64,000 nt of DNA. Source: Adenanthera pavonina (taxonomy: Eukaryota; Streptophyta; Magnoliopsida; Fabales; Fabaceae). The notes under the pieces were generated by a model. That model saw only the letters and a list, made by a program, of their open reading frames with translations, ran no database searches and was not told where the DNA came from. The stretch is taken from contig JAIVEN010000001.1 in the NCBI GenBank assembly GCA_026686845.1, forward strand, positions 36,820,001 through 36,884,000, in the 5' to 3' direction. The position numbers and the translations under genes were made by a program. Each line of letters opens with the position of its first letter. Positions within the stretch are counted from its first letter, which is position 1. Shown piece by piece: positions 32,401 through 44,899 of this stretch.

Positions 32401-32413
32401 TGGTATCAGAGCC
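32401..32413 (+). other. Primer binding site of copy B
   Basis: TGGTATCAGAGCC lies two bases after the LTR end, identical to that of copy A. Confidence 0.92.
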
Positions 32414-32452
32414 TGACTCCCAGCTAAAGGACTTATTCATTTCGGAGAATAT

Positions 32453-34240
32453 ATGGCTAGCTTTGGAGAAAGCATCTTATCTAAAGGAAACAACACCAAC
32501 AGACCTCCAGGCTTTAGTGGAGAGCACTATGGATATTAGAAGATGAGAGTGTAGAAATATCTTCAATCCGTAGATCTAGATATCTAGTTAGTTATCCAAA
32601 AAGGTGACTTTGTCCCAATGAAGCTACAAGATGATGGCAATTATAAAGAGAAGCTTGAGAAGGAGTGGAATGATGAAGATAAGAGAAGAGTTTTGCTCAA
32701 CTTCAAAGCAAAATATTGCCTGGTCAATGCTCTTAACTAGGACAAATTTTATGGATTCTCCCATTGATCCACAGCTAAAGAAATGTGGGATACTCTGGAA
32801 ATTGCCCATAAAGAAACAACTGGAGTTAGTGAAAATAAATTAAACTCCTATATTGGCAAGTATGAAAGCTTCAAGATGAAAGAAGGAGAAAGCATCAAGG
32901 ATTTATAGAAGAGGTTCACCCTCATTGTAAATCAACTGAAGAGTCTTAGCAAGGAATATACTCACCAAGAAAAAGTCAAAAAAAAACTCATAGCCCTACT
33001 TATCAAATGGCAACTGAAAGTAACAGTCATAGAAGAAGTTAGAGGAGAATCAGTGGCTTCTATCATAGCTCTCTTTGGTAGCCTTGAAGAATATGAGGGC
33101 AAGATGAAAACTCTCAAAGATGAAGGATAAGAAAAGAAGAAGAGTCTGGCATTGAAAGCTGCAGAAGAAGAGAAAGAAAATTCTGATGATAAAGAAGAGT
33201 TGGATAAAGAGACTCTTGCAATGTTTGTCAGAAACTTTGGAAAGTTTTATAGTAAAACGAGAAACAAGAAGTTCTTCAAGAAAGTAAGAACAAGTAGTAA
33301 AGAAGAAAGCAAAGAACCCATAACTTGCTTTGAATGTAAAAAGCAAGTACACATCAAATGGGAATGCCCACAGTTCCTGAAAAGACAAGAAAAAGAAAAG
33401 AAAGTTGTTGATAGAGGCAAAAAGAAAATGGCATACATCTGCTTAATCTGGGGCAACAACTCAGATGAAGAGGATGAACATGAGGAAGAAATTGCCAATG
33501 TATACCTGATGGCATATGCACTAGAAGAAGCTCAGAATCCATCTGACAGTGACAATGAAGATTAGGTAAATGATTATAACCCTTCTTACTCTGAATTACT
33601 TGACACATTTCATGATCTAATGATGAATTCATTAAAACTGCAAAAGAACTAAAACTAGCTAAGAAGAAGATTAGCAAGCTAGAATCAGAATGCAAAATGT
33701 TGGACATTACATCTTAGCATAAAGTTAAATCTCCCTATTGTGCATCATGTATTGAGCTTTAAGAAAAATAATGAATATCTTCTGAAAATTCTGGCTAATC
33801 TTACCAAAAGTAAAGACATGTTGGATGCATTGCTAGGTAGTTAGAGGATTGCACAACGTAAAGCTAGTCTTGGTTGTGACCCTTGTGCAGTCAAGGAAAA
33901 AAATAAGAAGAAAAATCAAAATTTATATATGAGACATTTTGTACATGCAAATGGGTATAAGAAGAAATGCCACTCTTCAAAAACCATTGAAACTAATACC
34001 CAATCCAGATATGTGAAGTAAAAATATTATCTGCATTACTTTCTCTCTGCATCTTAATCTACTAGTCCCTTTATCACCTACCAGTTTGTAATAAGAAATG
34101 ACACATTTCTAGTTCATGTTCCTTAAGGAAAAATAGACTTGGCAGGAAAGTACAAACCAAAAGTACATATGTACCTAGGGAGAATACTACTAACAGAAAA
34201 AGACCCAAACAAATTTGGGTACCTAAGAAGAAAGACTAAA
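32453..34240 (+). pseudogene. gag: gag of copy B
   Basis: Starts with ATG 32453 (MASFGES). One frame can be followed to 33565 despite many stops, for example in the first 200 codons. It includes a first zinc knuckle CFECKKQVHIKWEC near residue 290, in which the usual Gly is Val. After 33565 frames shift; the helical KELKLAKKKISKLE region near 33640-33690 and a second-knuckle remnant near 34080 are visible. It ends before AATTTGTTTTGTAGGTATG at 34241-34259. Confidence 0.85.
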
Positions 34241-34242
34241 AT

Positions 34243-34871
34243 TTGTTTTGTAGGTATGTCTTAGAGCTAGTGAGAGCAACAAATGGAACATGAACAATAC
34301 ATGCTCAAGACATATGATTGGTGATAAGGAAAAGTTTATCACCCTCAGAGATAAAAAAAAAAGGAAAAGTAACCTTTGGAGGTGACCAATATGGCAAAGT
34401 GGTTGGCATTGTCATCATAGGCAAAAATCTAGAAACATCTATAGAAGAGCTATTGTTTGTAATCAATCTCAACCACAACTTGCTGAGTATGAGTCAGACC
34501 TATGTAAAGGAAATTGGGTGAAGTTTAACTTAGAATTCTGCTTGGTCATAAAAAAAAGTGATTGCAAGATTATCTTTAAAGCTCAAAGGGATGGTAATTG
34601 TTATATTATTGATTTAACTGAACTTCCTACTCTAGATTCCACATGTTTAATTAGTAAAGACAACTAGTGTATCAGAGTTGGTTATGGCATAGAAGCCTAG
34701 CACATGTTAACATGAACCTATTAAATAAGTTAATTAAAAATGAATTCATTACTGAATTACCCAATATTTCTTTTAAAAAGGATAGAGAATGTGATGCCTA
34801 TCTTAAAGGGAAACAAACTAAGTCTTCTTTCAAGTCTGAAAAGATCATCTCTACATCTAGACAACTACAAC
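34243..34871 (+). pseudogene. pol: pol part 1 of copy B: protease and integrase N-terminal finger
   Basis: It has a decayed protease start (NNTCSRHMIGD-like), a conserved beta-rich stretch in 34318-34521, and the GAG-pre-integrase finger (SWLWHRSLAHVN to CDAYLKGKQ, one Cys changed to Tyr) at 34667-34850. Homology to copy A pol stops at about 34871, before the integrase catalytic core. Confidence 0.85.
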
Positions 34872-36584
34872 TAAGTTCCACACATATCACATACATGCAA
34901 TAATATTCTCAAGAACTCAATTTAAACAATCAATAACTACGCTATGATACCACTGTTGGGAATTTCACTATACACGCAACGGAAAAACTATAAGAAATTT
35001 CCTTCCATGGATCTGTCAACATTGTTTAGGTTGGGATATAGAAAAAGAATTTCCCTTCGGTGCGTCTCTTGGTGTTCTTTTTCATTTCATTAGACCCCAG
35101 GAACTAACGCGATTAGTCAGCTCCCTCTACCAATATCCACACGAATGGTGAGTTCAACTTGAACAGTGTGCTAGCCCCTCTGGTTGTGATGTACATACAA
35201 GTCCATATGATTCCGTACCAGTCCGTACGCCTTCACTTTTTTCGTCCGTATAGCTTTTCTTTTTGAGTGTACGACCACTCTCTTTTTAGGGTAATTCAAA
35301 TTTTATTGATTATGAATCCTAATCTATATCAATATATAGATAGGATTCGGTATTTATTTAATTTAAATCAATAATTTAAATTAAATCAAATATTAATTTA
35401 AAAGATTAGTTTGAATTTGAATCTATCAATAGGTTAAATTTAAACTAACTATCTAATATATATGCAGAATCAAATCTAGATTTAATTTATCATATAAGTA
35501 AAATTTATATTATTAGTTTAAATTCAAATTTAGAATCAAATCTAAATCAAATTTAGATTATGATATTAGTTTAAATTTAAATCTACCATATAGAATTAAA
35601 TTTAAAACTAATTAATTTGAATCAATTTTAATATATATATCAAATATATATATAATTCTATCACCCTAAATTGAACATTAAATTCATTGAATCTAGACAT
35701 ATTTTAGATTCAATGAATATGGAGATTGTAGCTCGAGTTGGCCCGTTCTTGTGTGTGACCCTGTAGGCCCATATGATGTTGGTAGTGGGCTAATAACACT
35801 ATTGGAGCCAAAAGTCACAAGTGGCCTCTAGCAAGACATTGTGACTACCCAAATTATATGAGATCGGTGATCCTATACAGCCTATCATATAAGCCGATCA
35901 CATCCATTTTGTCTCATGATATATGGGTCAAGTATGAGGCATGGAAATGTTATCCTCATTTTACTCGACTATCATTTTCTCGAACTCCGAGTAGATTGAC
36001 AGAACAAATGGAAACTCTTCCATTCTAACATGTCCATGCATTTTTTTCAGTCTCACTTATCGAGGGGCCCAGATATATCTCTCTATTAATTAGAGGGACA
36101 AATTCCATATTGACCATTCATCTTCCTCCACACGAGTTCTACTATGCCCGATCGTAGCCTTTATGATCTTCCGATTAAAGGTGACTTTTGACTATGCCAA
36201 AGTGTAATGTTCCCATGTAGGAAGCTATGGTGATCTCAGGTCTAAGGGCCTAGTGACATGGTTATATATGATATGCTTATGACTTGATCCATACAGCTAT
36301 CTCATGACGGGTCAATCCAACACCTATTCTCTAATAGGAGCTTATGATTTTGATTTGTATCTTCATACATAATTATCAATCAAAATCATACTAGCCTTAA
36401 TTTATCATTGTTCCCACAAAGATGATTGACTAGGGATATTTAGGATAAAATAATTTATCCAATGATATTATTATAAAGAAAAACATGCAAACAATATAAT
36501 CACGTAAGAAGAAAAAATCTTTTTTTATATAATGAAACACAATGTTCATAATACAATGATTGGCCTAGGGCACAATCTCCAACA
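34872..36584 (-). mobile_element. Truncated minus-strand element: short internal stub, PBS and 5' LTR
   Basis: 34954-36584 is an LTR (1631 bp, TGTTGGGAATTTC...AATCTCCAACA) of the same family as the solo LTR at 48252-49873, but reversed. Immediately left is the reversed PBS GCTATGATACCAC (34941-34953, element-strand GTGGTATCATAGC) and about 70 bp of internal sequence. The rest of the element is missing, together with the host integrase core and most RT. The LTR includes an AT-rich stretch (35310-35670) built of TTTAAATT/GAATTTAA-like words. Confidence 0.85.
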
Positions 36585-37199
36585 ACATGTTGCTCAGTGT
36601 CTGTATGTGTACTAGGTTCCAATCATGTCCAAAAGAGTCCCATGCAACAACTATGAAAAGAATATTTAAGTATTTAATTGGAACATCACAAATAAGACTC
36701 TGGTATCCAAACGACACTGGAGAAGAGTTGTAGGATATACTAATACTAACTTTACTGGAACCAAGACTGACAGAAAAGGCACAAGTGGCACATGCCAATT
36801 TCCTGGAGGATCTCTGTCTCATGTTTCAGCAAGAAGCAAAATAGTGTGGCTCTCTCCACAGTAGAAGCTTACTATAAAGCTCCTGGAAGCTACTGTGCAC
36901 AAACTCTTTGGATGAAGCAGCAACTTGAAGACCTTGAAATTGAAATAAAGGAAGTACTTGTAAGATGTGACAATCAAAGTACCATAAATACCACAAAGAA
37001 CCCAATGATACATTCAAGGATAAAGCACATTGAGGTTAGGCATCATTTCACAAGACACCATATTCTGAAAAGAGATATTATGTAGGAATTTGTCCCCACA
37101 GAAGATCAACTTGCAAATATCTTAACTAAGCCACTTCCAATGGATAGGTATTGCAAAATCAGAGGAGAATTGGAAATGGTAAATCCCAATGAACTATAA
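36585..37199 (+). pseudogene. pol: pol part 2 of copy B: RNase H
   Basis: It resumes at the residues matching copy A position 7750 and includes SKKQNSVALSTVEAYY (36830-36880, the catalytic-region Glu context changed), RCDNQSTINTTKNP and IKHIEVRHHF. It ends NPNEL with TAA at 37197. Frameshifts are present near 36735. Confidence 0.86.
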
Positions 37200-38224
37200 G
37201 CTAACTTCTAACTAAATCTACTTACTTTTTAAAGTTAATTTGTCAAGACTTTCACTAACTTAAGCTTTAGGGTATCTTTAAAGTGTTTTGCTGGTACTCC
37301 TTATGGGCTTAAGTGATAGAAAGTTCAATAAAATGAAGTATCTCATATTTGCTTAGTCAACATGGAAATTCGAATGTTCAGTATTTATCTGTAAGTTCCT
37401 TCTGGTAAAATTTGCATTTTGAATGCTGATAGATGAATTTCCATACTCTATTCAATTTGTTAAATGACTTTGCGTAGCTAAAATTCAAACTTTAAGGTTA
37501 AATAGACGTATTTCAATAATTCAATTGCTGCACTAGTGTTTTAGTTCTCACAAAATTCATCTCTTGGTAAATTCAAATTCAAATTTTACACCTTAGTATA
37601 TGTGTTTGCTTTGTTGGACAGTCATCTGTTAATAGACAAAAATTCAAATTTTGAATCTTTGTATACGTTATTGCCTTATCTATGTGAGCAACATTTGAAT
37701 TTTGATGGTTCATCATTCACATTTTAGACAATTCTACATAAAGTCTTAAAATGCGAACTTTTGAATCCCAAACATTCATCTGTTGAAACTTTTTCTATGT
37801 TTGCTTTCAGTTAAAGACTTTAACATTCGAACTTTAAGAGCATAACATTCATCTGATGAAGTATTTGTTAATGTTAATTGAAATTTTTTTGTTGGAATCA
37901 TTCCCCATATGTTAAGTCTCTGATAGACAAACTTTAAGGTTGAAAATTTGCCTATCAAGACAATTTCTCTAAATACATAGGCAACATAACTAACTGAAAT
38001 ACAAATTTTGACTGTCAAAATTTGTCTCTCGAGCGTTTATATAAGCTAATACAAAGGGTCACATTCTAAATAGGCACAACCCTAGTCATTTCTTTACCGA
38101 AGGTTAATCTTCTCTTAGTCATTTACAAATTCCTTCGGTTAAACTTCATTTCTCATCGATTAAACTTCAAATCAAACCTCTAAAACACCTCCGAAGCATT
38201 CCTGGAAGCACCTTTCAATCAAAA
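37200..38224 (+). repeat. pol-ORF3 spacer of copy B
   Basis: This is noncoding, with degenerate forms of the A-class motifs: ACATTCGAAC near 37823, TTCATCTG at several points, TTTGTCTCTC near 38020, and many AAATTCAAATTT variants. The layout matches 8382-9278 in copy A. Confidence 0.65.
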
Positions 38225-38859
38225 AAGGTGAGAGTCAAGAATGCCAACATTGGAAAAGAGGAGTCAAGAACCAAACGTGCTACTAAATCTCAATATGTAA
38301 CAAAGGAGGGAGAAACATAGGAAAGGAAGGGCAAATCTAGCAAGGGAACTTCATTTAAGAAGTAGAAAAAAACTCTAAAGGCTGAATTAAAGAAGGCAAT
38401 CCCTGCTACCCCTACATCCAACACTAAGTCAGAAGAATTGCAATTGATAATAGAGCCTCTTTGTAGCACTGATCAAATCTTGGAAGAATACGACACGAAG
38501 TTTGTGGCAAAGAAGGTAACAACTCCTTATTGCAGCAATTTGGAAGAATTTTTAGTTTCCAATAACTTTGATGTTGGGATTTGGATGAGCAAGTATAAGA
38601 ATTTGTTTCAAATTAAGGAAAGGTATGATGATGAAGTGATTAAGACTTGGTATGCTGCTTTGAAATACAATAACAAAAATAGGAAGTACCAAGTGACACT
38701 TAGGTCTAGGACTCTGTGGTTATTTGATGAGAATATTTATGAAGTCTTGGAGATTCCTAGATAAGAGGGATTCAAGATTGATATCTCTACCTCTAAATAC
38801 ATGGATGAGGATGATAATGTAGATGAGGAAAGTGGCGAATTTCTTAATTATAAGGAAAA
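38225..38859 (+). pseudogene. ORF3 of copy B, N-terminal part
   Basis: It aligns with copy A ORF3 from its second codon; the ATG is lost (AAG). The Lys-rich N-terminus is followed by the start of the globular domain (YDDEVIKTWYAALKYN, then LWLFDENIYEVLEIP) in 38438-38764. In-frame stops include TAG near 38319 and TAA at 38762. The coding region is cut at 38859 by copy D. Confidence 0.85.
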
Positions 38860-40679
38860 TGTTAGTTCAGCTGGCTTCCCAAGGGGGGTGAATTGGGAAG
38901 TTTGGATTTTTTTGTGAAAGAGAAATAAAGTGGTGATAATAAAAAGTTACTAAAAAACAGAGTATAAGAAATAAAGAGCAATTGCAAAGAAAATGAGGGA
39001 AGGACACAGTGATTTATCTTGGTTTGATCTACTCCATTTGACCTATGTCCAGTCCCCAAACCACCACTTGAGATTTCCCCACTATATCTTGCAAGATTTG
39101 AATGGGTTCTTGCAAAAACTGCAGTACAATCACAGCTCAAACTTTGAGCTGAACAAACACTCTCACTCTTCTCACTCGAGTAAAAGCAAATCTTTTAGTG
39201 TATCCTCATACTAAGTGCTATCTACAAGTATGTAGAAATATATAGGTCAAGATATAAAACTCTCTCTCAAAAGAGTGGATATGAAAATTTAAGTATAATG
39301 AATGAGCTAAACAGAGGGTAGATAAGCTTTGAATAAATCAGTAATCAATTCTGCAGAGTTTTGGCATATATATATATGATTTTTCTCATTACCCAACAAA
39401 TTAAATGAGGTCTTATTTATAGTTTTATAGCATAGCTATCCGTTGCAAACAAAGATTAGCCGTTACTCTCAGAAAAATAGTCATTCACCTACCATATTAA
39501 ATGCATTTGATAGAGGTTATATGGATAACCTCCTCCTTAAGTTATGCAAATAATGGGTGACCATTGGCTCTTGTTTTCAACATAGACCTTTCGTTATGTG
39601 GATAACCTGTCTAGGTTATGCAGATAACATTTATCCAAAATGACTAAGTTTTAGCTCAAGAACATTTTCATGAAAACCTACTCAGTTGTTAGGATAACAT
39701 TAAGTTTTTCTCAAACTGAGTTTTTGTAAAACTTAGGTTATCAGGATAATCTCCCAAGGTTATGCGGATAACCCATTTTGCCGAAGAAGAGCCAGGAGTT
39801 CTATAACATAGATTATGCAGATAATCTCCCTAGGTTATGCGGATAACCTATTTAATCGAGGAAAGTCCAAGGATGTTGAAACATATGTTATGCAGATAAC
39901 TTCCCTTAGTTATGCAAATAACCTGTTTACCCGAGAAGAGTCTAAGTGCTCTGTGACACACATTATGTGGATAACCTCCCTAAGTTATGCAAATAATGGG
40001 CTGCACAGTACAATTGACATTTACTTTTCACTCCCTTATGTGAATAAGATGCCCACCTTATCAAGATAATCATCTAGACAGACCTGAGAACATGATGCCC
40101 AGCTATGTTATACAGATAACCTCAACCCCTTTTCATGAAATCAAAGAATGGACACTTGAAAAGGCTTTGAGATTGAGTCTTTATCCTCACAACCTTCAAT
40201 TGTTATGCGCATAAGGTAAATTATTTTCATGAAAACGAGGTTAACACTTAGAAACATCTTTGAAATTGAGACTTTATCCTCATAAGCTAAAACATTTTCA
40301 TGAAAACAAAGTGAATACTTAGAAATATTTTGAAATTGAAACTTATCCTTATAAGTTAAAACATTTTGATGAAAACAAAGTCAACACTTAGAAACATTTT
40401 GAAATTAAAACTTTATCCTCATAGGATAGCTCTTTTCATGAAAACCACTTTGAAATTATCAGCTAATCATTAATCATTCAATTAGATATCTTATTTAATA
40501 TTGTGTGAATTGAAATTCAAAGCTTATTTACCTTCTTTTACAAATAGCTTCCTAAAATATGTGAAACAATTCTTCAACCTTCAGGAAACTTCAACTTTTT
40601 TCTTCATGTTACTTGTGTTTCTTTGATATTGGATTTCCAAACTCATTTGTTTAGAATCATCAAAATATCTGAATTAACA
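38860..40679 (-). repeat. 3' LTR of copy D (1820 bp)
   Basis: It runs TGTTAGTTCAGC...GAATTAACA. It has a 60-70-bp tandem array at about 40230-40440 (TTTTCATGAAAAC...TTTATCCTCATA repeats). It is followed by the reversed PPT TATCCCCCTTTTTG. Confidence 0.86.
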
Positions 40680-40833
40680 TTATCCCCCTTTTTGATGATG
40701 ACAAAATAATTTTAACGTATTGTTAGTACTTGGGTTTGCATAAAGCTCCCCCTCGATATGTGCATAGTACAAATAAAGTAAAATAATGTAGTACACATTT
40801 TTCGTAACAAAGAACACCAAGAATGAACATGAT

Positions 40834-41171
40834 TCATAGAAAGGAATATGTTGTATTATAAGCAATCATTACAAGTATAGAAACATAACAAAAAGCAACA
40901 TACAAACATAACAAAATAACATAGTTAAGTTTCTTTCTTTGAAGGAGTGGACTTTTTCTTTTTCTTCTTCTCATTTTCCTTCTTCTCTTTTTCTCCCTTT
41001 TCTTTATCTTCTTTCTCCCCCTTTTTGTCATTAGCAATAGAAGGGAATTGAGCTGCTTCAGCATCAATCCGAGCTATGTCCTGATCAAGTTTAGTCTTCC
41101 ACTCCTAAATTCTTTGAAGTCTCTCATCCAGAGAAAGAGGGAATATGGAAGAATGAGCTAGAACAGTGGAC
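40834..41171 (-). pseudogene. ORF3 C-terminal fragment of copy D
   Basis: On the minus strand it has a run of Lys/Glu/Arg-rich codons (KKGEKEDKEK-type tail) at 41040-40930, matching the tail of copy C ORF3 (58080-57902), preceded by a WKTKLDQDIARIDAEA-like helical segment. The deletion junction is at about 41171. Confidence 0.7.
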
Positions 41172-41596
41172 ATCTCTGAAATTGAGACTTTATCCTCATA
41201 AGCTAACACATTTTCATGAAAACAAAGTGAACTCTTAGAAACATTTTGAAATTGAAACTTTATCCTCATAAGCTAAAACATTTTTATGAAAACAAAGTGA
41301 ACACCTTGAAACATTTTGAAATTAAAACTTTATCCTCATAAGATAGCTCTTTTCATGAAAACCATTTTAAAATCATAAGTTAATCATTAATCATTTAATT
41401 AGACATCTTATTTAATATTGGGAGAATTGAAATTCAAAGCTTATATACCTTCTTTTACAAATAGCTTCCTAAAATATATGAAACAATTCTTCAACCTTCA
41501 GAAAACTCCAACTTTGTTTTTCATGTTACTTGTGTTCCTTTGATATTGAATTTCCAAGCTTATTTGTTTAGAATCATCAAAACATTTGAATTAATA

Positions 41597-43096
41597 GAAA
41601 GCACAATCTTGAATGCTCTTTTTAGAAGGCATGAGAATAAGCCTCCTTTAAAGCATGTGAAGCCCTCTGATCTAAGTGTACAAACAAGAGTCCTACACTA
41701 CATAGTGTCAAGGATTATCTTTAACAAGGGAGCAAGCTTCAACTTGATCACTAGGGCTAAGGCTTAAGTGATGATTGCCTTGATATAAGGAAAACTACTG
41801 AATTTGGGTCATATCACCTAGAGAATAGTCAAGGCAAGGGATTAGAGAAAAGATTCCACCTTACCTTATATCTCCATCATCACCAAGATGCTCTAATTTG
41901 CCAAAATACAGCATCTGGAAAAAAGAAAAGGGAAGCCAACTAAAGTATTTAAAGAGGAAGAGTTTATGAGAATTGGAATTGAAATGAAGGAAGTAAGATG
42001 GATTGGGAAAGGAGCTGGTAAGTCAAAAGACTTGTTCTATGAAAGGGGAGAATCCCAACAGCAAGAGAGTACTTCTGAAGCTGTCCCAAACATTCAACTT
42101 GTACCATAACCAACCTAACAAGATTCTCCTCAACCACAACCTACACAGCCACCACAACCTTCTACTCCATCCAATTAGGCCAAACCCAATACTATAGTTG
42201 AATTGTGTGATAGACTGTCTGCAGTAATGTTAAGCATCAGAGAGGAACAAAATGCCATGTTTGCATGCCTGCAAGCACAAATTATTGATCTTGCCAAGAA
42301 TCTTAAGGTAATAGCTTATGCGTATAAAGATAGCAGAAACTCCATTCCTACCACATCAGTACACCCTCAAGCTGGACCCATAGAACCCATAAAATCTGTC
42401 TCTCCTAAAATTCCTTGCCCTTTTAAGATAGATTCCCCTAAGGCTCCTGCTACAGATGTTGCCACTACTACTGCTACTGCTACTCCACAGGCTTCAAGTA
42501 ACAAAACAAGTAATGGTTCACCTCTAGACTATGCCATAAAGGAAGAAGCCCATGAGGAAAGCTCTTATGAGCCAGTGAAGGAGGATATTACTCAAGAGTC
42601 AATTCTATCTTCACAAGAAACTGAGCAATAGAGAAGCTTGTTGCTGATCTTACAACTACTCTAGTCATCCAAGCTACTCTAAATGAGGAAAGGGGAATTA
42701 TGCCATACATGGACCTTGCTGCTCTTGTATGTAATGCTTTAGTGTAAGCACAAAAGTAGAGACTAGCTTAAATGTATTTTTCACCTACTCTACAACCTCC
42801 ATCATCTGGATATGGCCTATTAATGGAACAAAGGGCTAGACTAGCCAATCTTCAAAGGGAAGTTCAAGAAATAGTCTCAGATGTTAAAGATGATCTTCCA
42901 CAAATACCTCCCTTTATGCCATTTATTCTTATGTCTCAAATACCTCCTCCAAATGTACAAGCCCCTTCTTTCTGATGAAGCCATAAAAAGGGAGAAGAAA
43001 GATAAAAAGGATGGGTAAACTGGTGAAGCTGCAGCTAGGCAGTCAAGCAAGACATATGGCAAGAAAAAGATTAAGCTCAAGGTTAAGAAGGAGTAA
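41597..43096 (+). pseudogene. ORF3 of copy B, C-terminal part
   Basis: It resumes with STILNALFRRHENKP and LSVQTRVLHYIVSRIIF, the second half of the globular domain, then a Pro/Gln-rich linker and a helical segment (LSIREEQNAMF region, 42203-42350). Next is an acidic QESILSSQETEQ segment and a basic tail ending at TAA 43094. Multiple stops and frameshifts are present. It joins 38225-38859 in the original element. Confidence 0.83.
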
Positions 43097-43397
43097 CAAG
43101 AAAGAGAACCTTAAGGCTTAGATCTTTGGATTGTATGATTCTATATCTGTCGCATCTTGCTTATGGTTATTTTGTATTTAAATTTCATCTCTGTTGAACT
43201 TTGTCTGTGTACTCACCTTGAAATTATAAATGAATGCAATATGTTTCCTTCTTTACTCTCCTACATTCTCAACTCTAATGCATGTGCCATAATTATATTC
43301 AAATTATAAGGCATATGTTGAGTGGGTGCTCTTGGAAGCAAACCCAAGTTCTAATCTAGTTTGCAAGTTGTTTTGTCACCATCAAAAAGAGGAAAAA
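43097..43397 (+). other. 3' UTR and PPT of copy B
   Basis: This is noncoding. The PPT is at about 43384-43397 (AAAAAGAGGAAAAA), directly before the LTR. Confidence 0.75.
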
Positions 43398-44899
43398 TAT
43401 TGAATCAGAAGTTTTGATGATTCCAAAAAACTAGAGCTTGGAAATGAGAATATCAAAGGAATGTGAAAGGATCAAGTGAAGAAATCCAAAGAGGAATATA
43501 AGAAGACATAGTTTTTAGGACTTCTACTCTTGTAATATGGGTAAACGCTTTGATCTTACTTCTTTTAATTTACCACAACTTCTAGATGTATTATTTGGAA
43601 GTTATTCTATGTTAGCATGTGTTAGTTTTGAAAAATAATGACTAACAGGTGAATTTTGTCACTTAACTCATGAATATTTTGTATAAAATTTGAACTTTGC
43701 TTGGAGAAATTTGAATATACAAAGGTTTCATCTCTTACAGATGAATTTTTGTTACAAAATTTGAATTTTGGGCTAAGCATTCTAAATGAATGTGTTCAAA
43801 ATTTGTTTGACACTTAGTCAAAATTTGAACGTTGTTGAAGCACAAAGTAACTTTAAAGTTACTCTCTCTAATAGAAGAACTTTGGACTTCAAAATTTGTA
43901 TTTTAAAATGAGAACTTATAAGTCTTGTTAGAGCAAGTTTCTGACAGATAAATTTTATAACTTAACATTTAAATTTCACAGAGGAGAACTCTTATGTCAT
44001 GTTGAACAAGCCTCTAATAGACGAATTTTAGATTCTGAAATTTGAATTTCGAGTGCATTGTGAAAACATAAAACAACTATTCAAACTTAATATATGCACT
44101 TTGAATACTAAAATTCGTATGTTTTAACATGAGATAATTTTAACAAACATAAAATTTGAATTTTACTCTTGAACAAATATCTGTTCAAGTTCAACGTTAA
44201 AATCCTTAACCTTCTGTCTATGTGAAATTAGTGTTGGCATATCAAACACATTAAATGCCCTTGGTGAACAACTATTTTTGCAGAGTAACTGTTGGTTAAT
44301 GTTTCTAACGGCTAGATCTTGTATCTAATGACTAATTAAGCCACAAATCTATAAATAGAACTTCATTTGAAATTATGCCTAACATTTTTAATCTTGTCTG
44401 TGCAAAACTCTGTCAAATTTCTGAGTCAAAGCTTTTTAGTCTCCTATTTCATTTATTGTACCTTAACTTTCAAATCTATTCTTATTTAGAGAGTTTATAT
44501 TCTGTATAAAAAATTTTTCTTCATCCGGATGAAGGATTCTTTGTGAAGGGAGTCACAAAGTGAAATGAGAAACACTTTCTAAGAGTGCAGAGTATAGAAT
44601 TTGAGAGCTCTTAGAATAGAGCATAAGTTTGTACTGAGACATTGCAAGGAGCCAATTGAATTGTTGCAAATAGTGAAAATCTCAAGTAGTGATATGTAGA
44701 CTAGATGTAGATCAAGAGGATCAGGCCGAATCAGGATAAATTTTTGAGTCCCTCCTTCCTTCCTCTTGCATTTACTTTCATTATTCACTGCACTTTGTTT
44801 TCTTTGCAAACTTTTCCTTTCACTATGTAGTTACATTTTTGGAGAGAATTTTAAAACTTTCCAATTCACCCCATTTTTTGGAAACCAGCTATTCTAATA
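43398..44899 (+). repeat. 3' LTR of copy B (1502 bp)
   Basis: It starts TATTGAATCAG and ends CTATTCTAATA, so both canonical terminal dinucleotides have mutated. It aligns throughout with 30881-32398. The TATA box CTATAAATAG is at about 44350. Confidence 0.87.

Larger units (their letters stand above)
38860..41596 (-). mobile_element. Copy D: internally deleted B-class copia element inside ORF3 of copy B
   Basis: TSDs are GAAAA (38855-38859) and GAAAG (41597-41601). It holds a complete 3' LTR (38860-40679), the reversed PPT, the ORF3 C-terminal tail on the minus strand, and only the outer 425 bp of the other LTR (41172-41596, matching 40256-40679). Everything from inside ORF3 back into the 5' LTR is deleted. 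GTTATGCGGATAACC-like motifs crowd 39520-40010. Confidence 0.87.
30881..44899 (+). mobile_element. Copy B: degenerate Sirevirus-like copia element with two nested insertions
   Basis: 5' LTR 30881-32398, PBS 32401, gag, pol part 1, a foreign insertion (34872-36584), pol part 2, spacer, ORF3 split by copy D, PPT, 3' LTR 43398-44899. Flanks carry a near-repeat (GTTTCT before, GTTTTT after). Both LTR ends on the 3' copy have decayed (TATTG...CTAATA). It is much older than copy A, with dozens of stops. Confidence 0.88.

Noticed and set aside
39365..39380. Short TATATATATATA run as a promoter
   Set aside because: It is a dinucleotide run inside a minus-strand LTR, out of register with the conserved TATA position.
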